A DNA stretch of 64,000 nt from Xiphophorus maculatus (Eukaryota; Chordata; Actinopteri; Cyprinodontiformes; Poeciliidae): contig NC_036455.1 in the NCBI RefSeq assembly GCF_002775205.1, positions 472,501 to 536,500 of the forward strand, written 5' to 3'. How positions within the stretch are numbered: position 1 is the first letter of the stretch; each line of letters opens with the position of its first letter. The notes beneath the pieces are model-generated. The model was not told where the DNA came from and ran no database searches. It was given only the letters and a program-made list of their open reading frames with translations. This document shows positions 14,101 to 23,870 of this stretch, one piece after another. The position numbers were made by a program, and so were the translations under genes.

Positions 14101-17100
14101 AGCAGCAAATTTCCGGAGTAGAGAAAGTCGAGGATGACCGAGAAGCCCTGCACGGCAGCAACATCAAGGTGTGTGACAGTGGCTTGGTCCTGCGCCTCGC
14201 TCTTGGTCAGACAGTAGAGAGTTTTGAAGTAGCGGCTGCCCGCCACCAGGATGTTCTTGTGCGCGCGGAACACCTGGCCTGAGACAACTATGTTCACATC
14301 ACAGAGGATGCCACTTTTGCGCTGTTTGTCCAACTCTTGTAGTAGCTGGTAACAGTAGGAGTTTTCATTGGGCTTGTTGCGGTAGTCGTCCTCTGAGCAG
14401 TTAGTGGAGGGGCTGGTGTTGTCCAATGGTCTCACAGTCTCCTTGTAGCAAAAAGGGAGAAGAAAACAAAAAATTAGTGGGGGAAAAAAACCAACATATG
14501 CAAAATCTCATGGTATTAAATAGAAATGTGTCTCCTCACATGTAGTCCATCCATGAAACTTGCATGTTTGCTACTAGCATGCAAGTTGGTCTCAAGAAAT
14601 AAGTATTGTTATAATCCCCAGATAGGAAGGTGTGTCCTTTATATGTGACACCCTGAATCTATGTATGAGATGATATATAAAAAGGTTTCATAAAATCTCC
14701 AAATGGATTTTAAAGGAATCACTGTTCAGTGTCAAAATACCAGGTTTAGGTGTGTCCATTTTTAGATTTTTACATAAATATGCTCAATTTCTCCCCCCAA
14801 AATGCCCTTTAAAGAGCTTCTCCAAGTTCCAGAGAATTAAAATGCTATTATTGCAAGTTTTAAAAAATTAAAACTTGCAATAATGACAAAAGAATAACTT
14901 GATAACTTTATAACTTGTTTTTTTCTGCATTTACACCTTTGTTACTTTAAATCTTCACACAGAAAAAGAATTCAGTAAGCTTCACAACACTGACTTACAA
15001 CTGGTTTGGGCCAACTGCTTCAAACCAAAATTTGTTACATTTACGTTCTCCTATGAGGAAGAAGCCGGTTGCAAAAAAAGTAACAAGAAAAAATTGAGCT
15101 GAACTACAACCATGGCTAAAACACAAAGAATAAAGTATATTTCTCAAAAACAAAATAGAAACAAAGACATTAATGGTAGAATCATAAATTTAAGACACAA
15201 CAGAGTGAAATTATAGACCTAATATGGGAAATTCTAAAGTATTTAATACTTTTACGTCTAAAATTGAGATTATTAAATTTAAGAATTTGACTTAGCAACA
15301 CTCAGTTCTGATATACAACCCTTTGTTTGTGGCAACAGTTTAAACTAGCGCAACACAATATATTAAATAGTAATCACTTATTGTAAAATCTCTATTTGTG
15401 GCGTGCCGTGGTGGCGTTGGGGATAGCGCGACCCATGTTTGGAGGCCTTGAGTCCTCGATGCGGCCGTCGCGGGTTCGATTCCCGGGCCAGACGATATTT
15501 GCCACATGTCTTCCCCCCTTTCCTGTCAGCCTACTTTCATATAAAGGACAGTAGAGCCCACAAAAAGACCCCCTGGAGGGGTAAAAAAAAAACTATTTGT
15601 TAGATTAAAAAAAGGGGGGGATTTTTTTATTTTCTAAAAAAAAATTTTTTTAAATTATATTGCTCTAGTGAGCTTAATATTGTGCATTTCCTTCTGACAC
15701 TTTGTACGTGAATTGCTACACCTGACTAAACTTTCGCACAAATATAGACACACAAACAGGTTTCTTCAGTCTGTTTATATACAGTGGAAACATGCACACA
15801 CATCCCCTTGACTCTCTGTCTGACACCACTGCACCTGCCTCAAAGAGGTGAAACAGGTTCAACAAGCTACTGTTAAGAGGGGGGCAGGTAAGAATGAGGC
15901 AGCGAAAGACATTACTTTAAGGCTTGCTCGTAAACAGCCATATAATCAAATCGTTTCCTCAAACAAACTTTAACCTCACAACGACAGATAAAAAACATGC
16001 AATGAAAGACTTTATTAAGCAGTTATCTAACAGTCAACCTGCCGTTTGCTCTTACGTCAGGTCTTTCAGGTACGTACGCGTCAATAAATATTTTAATAAG
16101 TTTCCCAAAATACCAGGGAACATGTACAGACTCGCTGAATTTAGCGAAGCAAATGTGAGAACAGTGTTAAGGTGGTAACAAGGATCAGTCTCTTCTGAAA
16201 GATCAGCCTGAGTTCAATAAATATTTGAGCTTATTCTTCTTCAGCTCCGAAAATGCTTTTTTTTTTTTGTCGTTTGCATATATAATTCAGTTAATATACT
16301 GTATATGCATGAGATACAAGAACACAACCTGCCTGTTGAATGGGAGGAGAACTGGCAAAGCATAGACCTACCCTGCAACATCCCACTCACCCGGGTATTC
16401 ATACACCAGGGAGGGGGAGGGCAAAGAGCCAGCATGACAGGGAGCAGAAGACAGTGTACACATACATGCATACGCTCAGTAAATACACGGCATCATTATA
16501 ACCCGCAAAAGGCTGGGCTGAGGTGAGCCCTTAAGCGTCCTGATATAACAATAGAAAAAACATTTTTAAAAGCTGGAGAGCATAAAGGTGCTTTTTGTTT
16601 TGTTTCGTGCTTTTTCCCCAACATAATACACACAACCAGAGCGTAGATCTCTGGCTCATTTTCGAATTGCACAGCAGATGTCCTAATCCAGAATAATTCA
16701 CATTGCTCTGGCCCTGCATTTTTGCCCCCACCCACCCCCATCTCTGCCTCGCACGCTTGCGTGTGCGCGCACGGGTTGAAGCCAGGCTGCCCACACGTAC
16801 ACACAGCTGGGGCTTCGGACCGGGTAATTCAGATTAAATCCATTTCTCAAAGGTCCCCACCCAGCCCCCACCTACCCTCCACCCCCCACTCCCTCCACAC
16901 TGCAGCTCTTGTCCAGGGCAGCCTGGGCACAGAGGGCTGTATGGGTGGGGTGGGGGGGGCTTATCGTCCTCTGCCACAGCTGGAAGGGGGGAGAGATGGA
17001 GCGAGATGGGATAGAATAAAATGAGAGGCAGAATGAGGGAGAGATGGAGTGTGGGGAGGTTGGGTGGTAGATATAAAAAAATGAATAAAGCAAAACAAAA

Positions 17101-20100
17101 GAGAATGCAAATACAAACTATTAGGAGACAATGATTGCAAGGGTTTGTGGGAGAAAAATATACATGTCGCACACACATGACAAAATAAGGTAAAGGCAGA
17201 GCGATGAGAATTATTGGTGCGCAGATTAACGACATGAACTAAAGGACGGGAATTGAGAGCAAAAACCTGAGCTCTATGAAAAAAAACAGGCTGAGGAGAC
17301 GATGTGGACCAAAGGGGGACAGAAAGCCAGCGCGATAGAGAAGGAGTTGTCGGGTCACCCCATTTTAGCATTCACAATAGCCTGTGCTCTCCCCGAGGCT
17401 GATTGTCCACTCACTGTGGGCCTTTGTAAAAAGGCTTGGCACTCCACTCTCTTATTACACAGCAGCTCCCACTGACAAATGCAGAAAAGAGCCGTGGTGC
17501 ATGTGGGCGAGTCTAAGAGGTTGAGCAGAGAGGATGAGAAATTAGTCCATGACGTACACATCAAAGCCTCTGGAGGGGTACATCCACCCTGCTGAGTACT
17601 AAGGTTGAATATATTTGTGTGGTAAAGTGAAGGTCCACAGAGATCAGCTGGTAAACACAAGTGGGCAATTTTATAGCTTGCCTGGCCAGTCAGGAACTCA
17701 AAATCTGATTTTTATCTGATTAGTAAATGCACCGTATGAAAAGACTAAGACTACAGGTATTGATAACGCTCTTCCATGGGGAAGTTGTTACTGTGGGAAG
17801 AAGAAAGTTAGCCATTTTCAGTATCAGTGTGTTTTTTAAAAATGAATTTAATGGTATCTGAGATGCAACAAGTGGAGGCCTGGTGGTCATTTCTTTTACT
17901 TTTAGAGCAAAACTATTTTTGTGGGATTGTGACTACATGGAAAGATTCGTAGTTCACTCTTATCACATACCACAAAGGTTTGTGAAAATATGTCCAAAAT
18001 GACCATCCTCATATATAATGAATTTAGAAATGTTAGCAGATGTTTGAAAACCTCAGAGTAGAGATAAGTGGGTGTCAGCCTTCTTCAGCGAAGGAGTTAA
18101 TTATCGTGTAGTGCAAATAATGTAAGAAGAAATACTGCTAAAATCCATTATTATCACTAATATAAGATGCTACAAGTATGAAGCATGTAAAAACAAAGTA
18201 CTATTATTATGTTCATGTAAAATCATATTTTTCCTAAAACAATGTGTTGCTTCTGCTCCAAATCAAAATAATTATTGGCTACTCACAGCAAATGCATATT
18301 TAACTATCCAATTTTAGTTCCAAACGAGAAAATATAATCTGCTAAAAACTCATTCTGGCAGGCCAAACGTTTACAAAAGCAAGAGTTCAGAAATTTGTCA
18401 CGAATAAAGCAAGAAGAGCCATGCAGGCTTTTGAGTTAAATTGTACTTGTTAGAGGTTACCATTTTGACTTCTCTTGATTTGACAAGCTTTTAACCATTT
18501 ATATAGCAACAGGAAAATATAACCTAAAGATGGGAGATCTTTTTGCAGGTCTCTGCACCTTCAACTTTTAAATTCCCACAGATTTTCTATGTTTGAACGT
18601 TAATAGTCCAACTATCCGGGTGCTGGATAGGTTGTTTCATCCTGGCCTCATCAGCGACAGCATCCCTTCTCCAGATGTGCCACGTATGAGCTGAGAGCTT
18701 AGAGAGACCAGTAGACCAATCCTGTGCAGCAGATGCTGGAGGCAAAACCTAACTAAGCCAAGAAAGAATTGAGAGACAATATCAACCTCTGCCAAGTCCT
18801 TATTCGTTCCAGAGATTGCAAAAGGTGAACCAAGAGGAGATGGGCAAGATGAGTCCTTTGATGTAGGTCAAAAAGAAAAGTTTGAAAAGCCAAACGTATG
18901 CTGCCAGTCCAGTGATTTATAGGTGCATTAAATGAATCAAGATGGCTTTAAAGTCAAGCTTAGCAATGTAGTGTATCAGCACTCAAAAAATGCACTACCA
19001 CAAACCCAAACAATCCACAAAGTCCCAAGGCCAGCAAATGCATGAAAAAACTTTTAGACACACCATGAACAAAATCATGTGATGCAACTCCTGTCTTCAT
19101 GCAACATAAAGACCCACTGGAACCACTTTTGTTTACCTTTAATGCACATGTTATCCTCCATTTCCACACCCGTACCCCACCCACCCAGCATCTATCCTGT
19201 CCCATGACCAGTCCAGCCCAGAGGCCATCTCCAGCGTTCTTTGCCTAATTCTGCTGGTCCTCCGCTACGTCTGGCCCCTCCTCCTCGCCCGGCCCGTCTG
19301 TCTGTCCCTTAGATGCTAGAACAATATCGCAGTGTGCATTTGGCCCAAGGTGTGGGAGGGCTGCTCTGAGTGTCTCCCTGCGTACCAACAATGCTAAACA
19401 GCTATGGTGGGGGTGCCACAAGAAAGGGGGTTTTTAGCAAGAAGAATTCTCCCTCTGGCTTCACCCCACCCATTCCCCCTGACCTGTGGCCCCCAATAAA
19501 CATCCCATCTATCTGCTAGGCTCCACCGGGTGTGTCTCCTTCCCCATTTGGGGAGACACTGCAATTATGAATAAGTGTTTGTCATAACCAAATTTAGGGA
19601 GGGGGGGTGAAAATTACTTAACAGTTCTGAAGATATCTGAATTTCCTGTCTGAGAATTAACTGTGATGATCTCATCTCACACTAAGATCAAGAAAAAGAT
19701 AGGCATCGGTTAAGCTGTGACAAAGATTCCAACGTAGCAAAGTTTATTAATTGTGTGCTTAGTGGCAACAAAAAGAAAAGCATGACAGTGACACAAAAGG
19801 GAAAAACAGAGAATGAATGGAGAGAACAGTTGTATAGGACTGGAACAAGTTTCATGTGACAATTCAATGCATCTTTGTTTCATATGGTAGAAATGGAAAC
19901 ACAGTCATAGTTTGGCTTAAAGAGTTTAAATAGAAGGCAATAACACATAGGTCTGTGGGCAGTGGGCACTGACAAAGAATTGACACATACTTGATTACTC
20001 TTCTGAGGAAAACTGAGGCAACAGTAACTCATGGCATCATGCATATAACAAAATGAGAAAAATGTTGCCTGTTCAACATTTAAGATTGAAATATTTGATG

Positions 20101-23100
20101 TCAGACACCCAAGGTCAACTTTTATACTGCCGTAACTTCTCACCAGAGAGAAGTAGCAAAGGAAGCATAAGACAACACGGAGAGAATTAAGAACAACAGC
20201 CCCCTTTTTTCTGAGGATACCCACATTTATTACAGCTGCCCGGGTGTACCGAGGCTAATTGAGTTAACTTTAACAAATGCAGCAGAGGAATGACTAACAT
20301 CAGGAATGAGTGTAGAGAACAAGAAGTCGTCTCATAACGTCTTTAATGTGCTGCTTCACAATGCTTTACAACTTCTATTATCATATTCAAGAAGCACTCC
20401 TATGAAAGCTCTGAACTGAAGAACACAAATCAGAAATAAATAACTGTACAGCTAATTAAGCTGTACATACAAACTAAACACAGAAACAGGACTTTGTAGC
20501 TCAAATAGTCTCCTTAGTGGTGTCTGGGGTCCTTGTTGCTAGGGAAAAACCACACCAAGCCCCTAATCCACTCCTACTGCTCTCCTTACCAATTAGAGAT
20601 GTGTACAAGTTAGTGGATGACTTTAAGTAATTCTGATTAGCAACTGCGTGTACAAAGGAAGGGAACTAAATGTAGTAGTGAAATCCTCTCTGCTCACAAA
20701 TTAGAGTCAAATAGGACCCTGTTCTTAATTCTCCTGACAGCTCAGGCCATTGTCAGTACATGAGGCGGTACACGACCATGATTAAGGAACAGAAAATGTG
20801 GGCACTAATCGGTGAATCAATGTTTCAAACAGAGCAGTTTGTATATACCGACATCACAAAAAATCTGCTGTAGTTGTGCTGAACCTGCTCTAATAAAATT
20901 AAGAAAACCAATAAAAAGACCTAATGCACATCAGCAACTAAATACTTATACTATTAAAGAGTCTTGACTTTCTTTAACAACATTCAGCATGATGATACTG
21001 ACAACACACGGCTACCTCCCTCAACCTTACGGTGAGTAATTTTTATAGCCCAATATTAAAAAGAAGTCATTGCAAAGTCAGTTAGTAGATGGTTATAATA
21101 ATAATGATAATAAACCAGGATGGCAACCTCCATATTAGCATTTTGTGAGAGAGTTGTTTATGTTTATTGTTGTCCATTTTTACCTGCACATAAGACTTTT
21201 AAGATTTTTGTTTCTGAATCCACTTGCAGTATATTGCGAGGAAGTGTGGTTATGTGTCTCCATTATGAGAATATGGATTCAACCAGGTATGGAGTCAACA
21301 TTTTTCAAATAAAAACAAATGAATCAAGGTTTTATATGACCTTCTAGCAATATTTATGATTATGTCAATTCATTCAGAACAAAACTTGCAAGTGCAAAGC
21401 TATAATGCTGGTTATGAAGTTAGGGTACCAATGGCAAAAACGCAAACTGAGCCAGAGTCTTTCACATTTTGCATACCCAATAATATTTTGACTACCATAG
21501 TCGCACCATAAATTCACATCTCCTACATTAATTGTTTCAAAGAAAACAAACTGGTAATGTCCTTGGAAGCTTGATCAATGCATCTCTAATGATTTCCCTA
21601 AACAGTAGGCAAAAAGTCCAGTTGTATAGATATAAGATGATTCAGGTGATGCTGTGCTACTTGATTACTAACATCTATTTCACTGATTCCCCCCTGTTGT
21701 AAGGTCGCCTGTGGGCAAAGCAAGCTGTCAGGCTCCAGCCAGCATGATTTACTCCCCTCCTCTTGTTCAGCCTTGCAAGTGACACCATCTATGGATTTTG
21801 GGGGGTCATTCTCGCACAATGCCTCTAATTTAGCTCCCTGAAGGGAGGAGTAGGAAGAGGTTGGTGGAGGAAGAAATGCGCCAAAGGTCACCCGTGACTG
21901 CAAGGCAGTGGAGTTAGCATGAGAGGCGGGGGGGCGGGGGGGAGGGTTGGGTAAGGGGTGCGGTTCCCCAAAGGCTGTCAGGGTCGAGCCCTTGCCATTG
22001 TTTGACCTCTAGGCAAGCTAGCAATCAACACAACAGCCAATACAATAGTACTAAATTCTATATGACACAATTACTGCCTTACATTTGTGAATCAAAGTGC
22101 TGCTTTAACGATGCATTCTGAGACTCAACCTCTTGGTGTAGCAGGTGTCAAACAGGAGCAGGTGCAATTACTCTGATATCTGAAGGGACAGTTCATTTTA
22201 AACCTTGAAATGTTTTCTTAAAACCATCTATAAGTGGCTCACTGTTATAAGTGACCTCACCACCCTTAATGACCATATACCTTTAGCTTGACAGCAACGC
22301 CTTAAGCGGCTAGAAAGCTATGCTAGCTGTTAGCTAAAGCTAGAAGGCTGGAGCTAACTAATTAGCCAGGGGGAGGGATTGGGAAGCTTAGGTAAAAGCC
22401 AATTTTCGCCTTAGCTTTATATTTTAAGTTCTTCGACGTAAAAAAGCAACGATAAAAGAAGTAACGAATTGATAGTTTGACAGTTGTCTGACTGGTATTT
22501 CATGTTACGTAGGTAAACGGAAGCGGAGCCAGCTAACGTTACCTGTTTGGTGGGGTCATTTCTACCGTGCTCGGAAGACAGGTGATGTCTCAGCAGCAAG
22601 GCCCGCTTGTAGTTACGGCTCCCTTTGACGAGCTCGTCGCTGTTTTTAGTGGCAATGTTGTGGCACCAAGAACAAGACATGAGTCCCGTCTCTTGGCAGA
22701 ATTTGAGCCATGGGAATTCTTGCAGCCACGCAGCGTGGAATCGTGAGTGTTTCTGAAGCAGGGTCTGCGGTCTCATCTCTACCCCAGATTTCCTGGAACC
22801 AGTTTCGCCTCCCCTCACAACGCCCCGACACTCTTGTCCTTCTTCAGTGTTGTTGGTGGGACCGTTCCCCGCTGTCCAGCTATTTCCCTCCCTACACCCG
22901 TCGTCTCCTTCAACCGAGCCCGCACGATCGTCCCCGTCCCCGGCTGCACAGCTGCCCCCTTCCGGGTCCTCTTCCTCCTCCGCCTCGGGCTCCGTGCTGT
23001 CGCTGACAGACCCAGCGCCCTCCACTCTCTTCTGCGACGGTCCCTTCGCCCCCAGATCCCTGTCCTCCTCTTGATCCGGCCTATTCCCGTTAAAATGTCG

Positions 23101-23223
23101 GTCTTGACAGGCCGGGGCCTCCCAGCTGTTACAGTTGCCCCCGCCGATGCCGCTGGAGCCCGTTAACCCAGCTGATCCACCTCCTCGGAAAGCCAGAGAC
23201 CTGCGATTTCTCTCACCGGACAT
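1819..23223 (-). CDS. zbtb10: zbtb10: BTB/POZ zinc-finger protein 10, whole coding region (5 exons)
   Basis: Nuclear BTB zinc-finger protein, expected to bind DNA as a transcriptional regulator. Coding exons on the minus strand are 23223-22543, 14441-13409, 6299-6234, 4412-4237 and 2100-1819. They sum to 2238 bp, stay in frame through every junction and give 745 aa, shorter than the roughly 870 aa human protein, mainly at the N-terminus. Order along the protein: a start [16 protein letters not shown]; an acidic low-complexity stretch; a CSWC...H...H finger-like motif (about 184-219); the BTB domain (about 255-370) with [20 protein letters not shown]; a linker with three psi-K-x-E SUMO-type motifs (IKQE, VKEE, IKRE); two C2H2 fingers; and a Cys-rich module ending in an acidic tail. 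Identification rests on close agreement with remembered vertebrate ZBTB10, for example MCKKIF-type and GSRRYGVC motifs. All introns are GT-AG. tpd52 lies head-to-head upstream. Confidence 0.95.
2101..4236 (-). other. zbtb10: zbtb10 intron 4
   Basis: GT-AG intron between the zinc-finger exon and the terminal exon. AT-rich; I see no coding exon or recognisable repeat family in it. Confidence 0.85.
4237..4412 (-). CDS. zbtb10: zbtb10 coding exon 4 (C2H2 zinc fingers)
   Basis: 176-bp exon with acceptor CTCAG|GCGAGG and donor CTG|GTGAGC. It encodes [25 protein letters not shown] (finger 1; C-x2-C, H-x3-H) and [19 protein letters not shown], the body of finger 2. The last His of finger 2 comes from the first codons of exon 5 (VH), so correct splicing is needed to complete the zinc site. 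Confidence 0.95.
4413..6233 (-). other. zbtb10: zbtb10 intron 3
   Basis: GT-AG intron. A stretch around 4980-5170 is less AT-rich than its surroundings and could be a conserved non-coding element. A poly-T run sits near 5896-5915. No exon recognised. Confidence 0.8.
6234..6299 (-). CDS. zbtb10: zbtb10 coding exon 3 (66-bp exon)
   Basis: A small exon with CCCAG acceptor and ATG|GTAAGA donor, phases 1 and 1. It encodes [23 protein letters not shown] together with the split codons. The end, ESWENG, aligns with the human ETWENG just before the first zinc finger, which fixes the reading. Human ZBTB10 carries a repeated DFKYGL segment at this position that is not visible here. Confidence 0.88.
7204..7800. 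mobile_element. Possible hAT-like non-autonomous element
   Basis: The left side reads GCGCTGTC...GTTAATGCATGTGATTAATCC and the right side has GATTAATCACAG...GTGATTAATTTGC. This resembles a widespread teleost family whose ends start near GGGCTGTCA and carry repeated GATTAATC motifs. No transposase code and no clean target duplication seen; a tentative call. Confidence 0.3.
10959..11746 (-). mobile_element. Tc1-like DNA transposon relic, family A
   Basis: Degenerate terminal inverted repeats: ACAGCGTCTTGC at 10960 and TGCAAGACACTGC at about 11732-11744, matching 10 of 12 after reverse complementing. Both ends then continue into the long end regions of a common teleost Tc1-like family. The minus strand keeps a decayed catalytic-domain piece ([13 protein letters not shown], cf. 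the family's HGGGSIMxWGCF) and a helix-turn-helix remnant (CAAAGCTTGGGA). Internally deleted to under 0.8 kb; not functional. Confidence 0.8.
12525..12800 (+). mobile_element. Tc1-like DNA transposon relic, family B (5' end)
   Basis: Starts with ATCAACCATAACATTATGAC at 12527, closely matching the end of a teleost Tc1-like family (ATCAGGCATAACATTATGAC type). It continues with a decayed 5' part, including CAACAAGTGAGCAACCTGCTG and GTGTGTTGAAAGCAG. The right end is lost and a poly-A run interrupts it. Confidence 0.6.
13409..14441 (-). CDS. zbtb10: zbtb10 coding exon 2 (BTB domain and linker)
   Basis: 1033-bp exon. The acceptor is a pyrimidine tract followed by CTACAAG, in phase 0 with exon 1; the donor is GCTG|GTAAGG (phase 1). 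There is no real start here: translation enters at GAG ACT GTG AGA, and the in-frame GTG is simply a valine codon. It encodes the BTB/POZ dimerisation domain ([20 protein letters not shown] through [16 protein letters not shown]) and a Ser/Glu-rich linker ending in [15 protein letters not shown] and ...SSLSENA. Three psi-K-x-E sites (IKQE, VKEE, IKRE) fit SUMO attachment, which is common in BTB-ZF repressors. Confidence 0.95.
14847..14884. repeat. Perfect 16-bp inverted repeat (hairpin)
   Basis: Arms 14847-14862 (ATTATTGCAAGTTTTA) and 14869-14884 are exact reverse complements around a 6-base loop AAAAAT, in zbtb10 intron 1. About 270 bp away AACTTGCATG and CATGCAAGTT form a second, weaker inverted pair sharing the ACTTGCA word. 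Confidence 0.85.
15400..15592 (+). mobile_element. tRNA-derived SINE with target-site duplication
   Basis: The head resembles a tRNA with a perfect RNA polymerase III B box, GGTTCGATTCC (15473-15483), and a degenerate A box near 15410. Then a non-tRNA body (CATGTCTTCCCCCC...CCTGTCAGCC...CATATAAAGGACA) and an A-rich tail. The 8-bp sequence CTATTTGT flanks it on both sides (15392-15399 and 15593-15600), as expected from LINE-mediated insertion. The body resembles AFC-type SINEs of percomorph fishes; family name tentative. Intact flanks suggest a fairly recent insertion. Confidence 0.85.
22543..23223 (-). CDS. zbtb10: zbtb10 coding exon 1
   Basis: Contains the start codon, with an A at -3 (GAAAAAATGTCC), and 227 complete codons ending in CAG before a GTAACG donor (phase 0). 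It encodes [16 protein letters not shown], which resembles a motif that occurs near the human ZBTB10 N-terminus, then Gly- and Glu/Asp-rich sequence. Near its end are LMSCSWC and RHHLSSEH, a CxxC plus H-x4-H arrangement reminiscent of BED/TTF-type fingers (the resemblance is my inference). The exon sits in a CpG-rich block. In-frame translation past the donor would add [10 protein letters not shown]..., which belongs to intron 1. Confidence 0.93.
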
Positions 23224-23480
23224 TTTTTCTTTATAAATATTACTATCTTCACTTTCCCAACAGTGTCTACCCTCCAGCGAATAAACAGTGAATTTAAAAG
23301 CGATGTCTTTCCCCGAAAGAGATGGCCCGCCGTCGTTTCTTTCCCCTGCCTGGCCCTCCCGGTGAGAGTATGTAGGTTATGCGGAAATAAATAAAGGTTT
23401 TAAACGCATAATGAATTTCAGGGTTCTCGCTGCGTCCGCGCAGGCCCCGCAGAGGTCGAATGGCAACGACTTTCCTCCCC
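22560..23480 (-). promoter_or_regulatory. zbtb10: CpG-rich 5' end of zbtb10
   Basis: CG dinucleotides are frequent from the end of exon 1 to about 23480, in contrast to the AT-rich flanks, as expected for a CpG-island promoter. The start site is not visible. On the plus strand near 23480 a CCCACAATGCACC stretch partly resembles the ZNF143/THAP11-type promoter element (weak). Confidence 0.5.
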
Positions 23481-23766
23481 ACAATGCACCTCGACCAGAG
23501 CGAGGGGGGGGGGGGGAGACTGGAGAGACAGAGAAGGAAGGGGGGAGAAAGGGGGACGGCTTTAAAGGGAGATGGGGGTGCTGTTGATCTGCAAGAGGTC
23601 CTTTGTATTTTAAGGCTGCACCCATTTTCCGCGTGCTTTTCATCTTTTGACTTTGCTTTTTATTCGGTCTATAAATGCTGACATGTGTTCCCCTCTTTAG
23701 CTCAAAGCATTGTGACCACAATGGTCATATGACTTCTACAGGAATACATTAACCGGGAGGTGTACA

Positions 23767-23767
<1 letters not shown>

Positions 23768-23798
<31 letters not shown>

Positions 23799-23810
23799 GT
23801 AGTAGTAGTA

Positions 23811-23869
<59 letters not shown>
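23768..23869. repeat. Compound (ATT)n-(AGT)5-(AAT)n microsatellite
   Basis: About 30 bp of ATT repeats, then AGT repeated about five times, then about 57 bp of AAT repeats. ATT and AAT are reverse complements, so the tract can fold on itself with the AGT block as loop. Located about 0.55 kb upstream of the zbtb10 start codon. Confidence 0.95.

Positions 23870-23870
<1 letters not shown>

Larger units (their letters stand above)
14442..22542 (-). other. zbtb10: zbtb10 intron 1
   Basis: About 8.1 kb, GT-AG, phase 0. Contains a tRNA-derived SINE (15400-15592), a perfect 16-bp inverted repeat (14847-14884), and GC-richer patches near 16.7-17.0, 19.2-19.6 and 21.7-22.0 kb that may be regulatory. 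No coding exon recognised. Confidence 0.8.

Noticed and set aside
13338..14435. Open frame beginning MRPLDNTS taken as the zbtb10 start
   Set aside because: The first codon is GTG within exon 2, and the frame continues upstream through GAG ACT to a good acceptor at 14442. The real ATG is in the exon at 23223.
15400..15483. A tRNA gene suggested by the perfect B box
   Set aside because: It lacks a plausible cloverleaf, is followed by a SINE body and A-rich tail, and is flanked by a target duplication.
22747..23166. Plus-strand open frames over zbtb10 exon 1
   Set aside because: Antisense shadows of a GC-rich coding exon.
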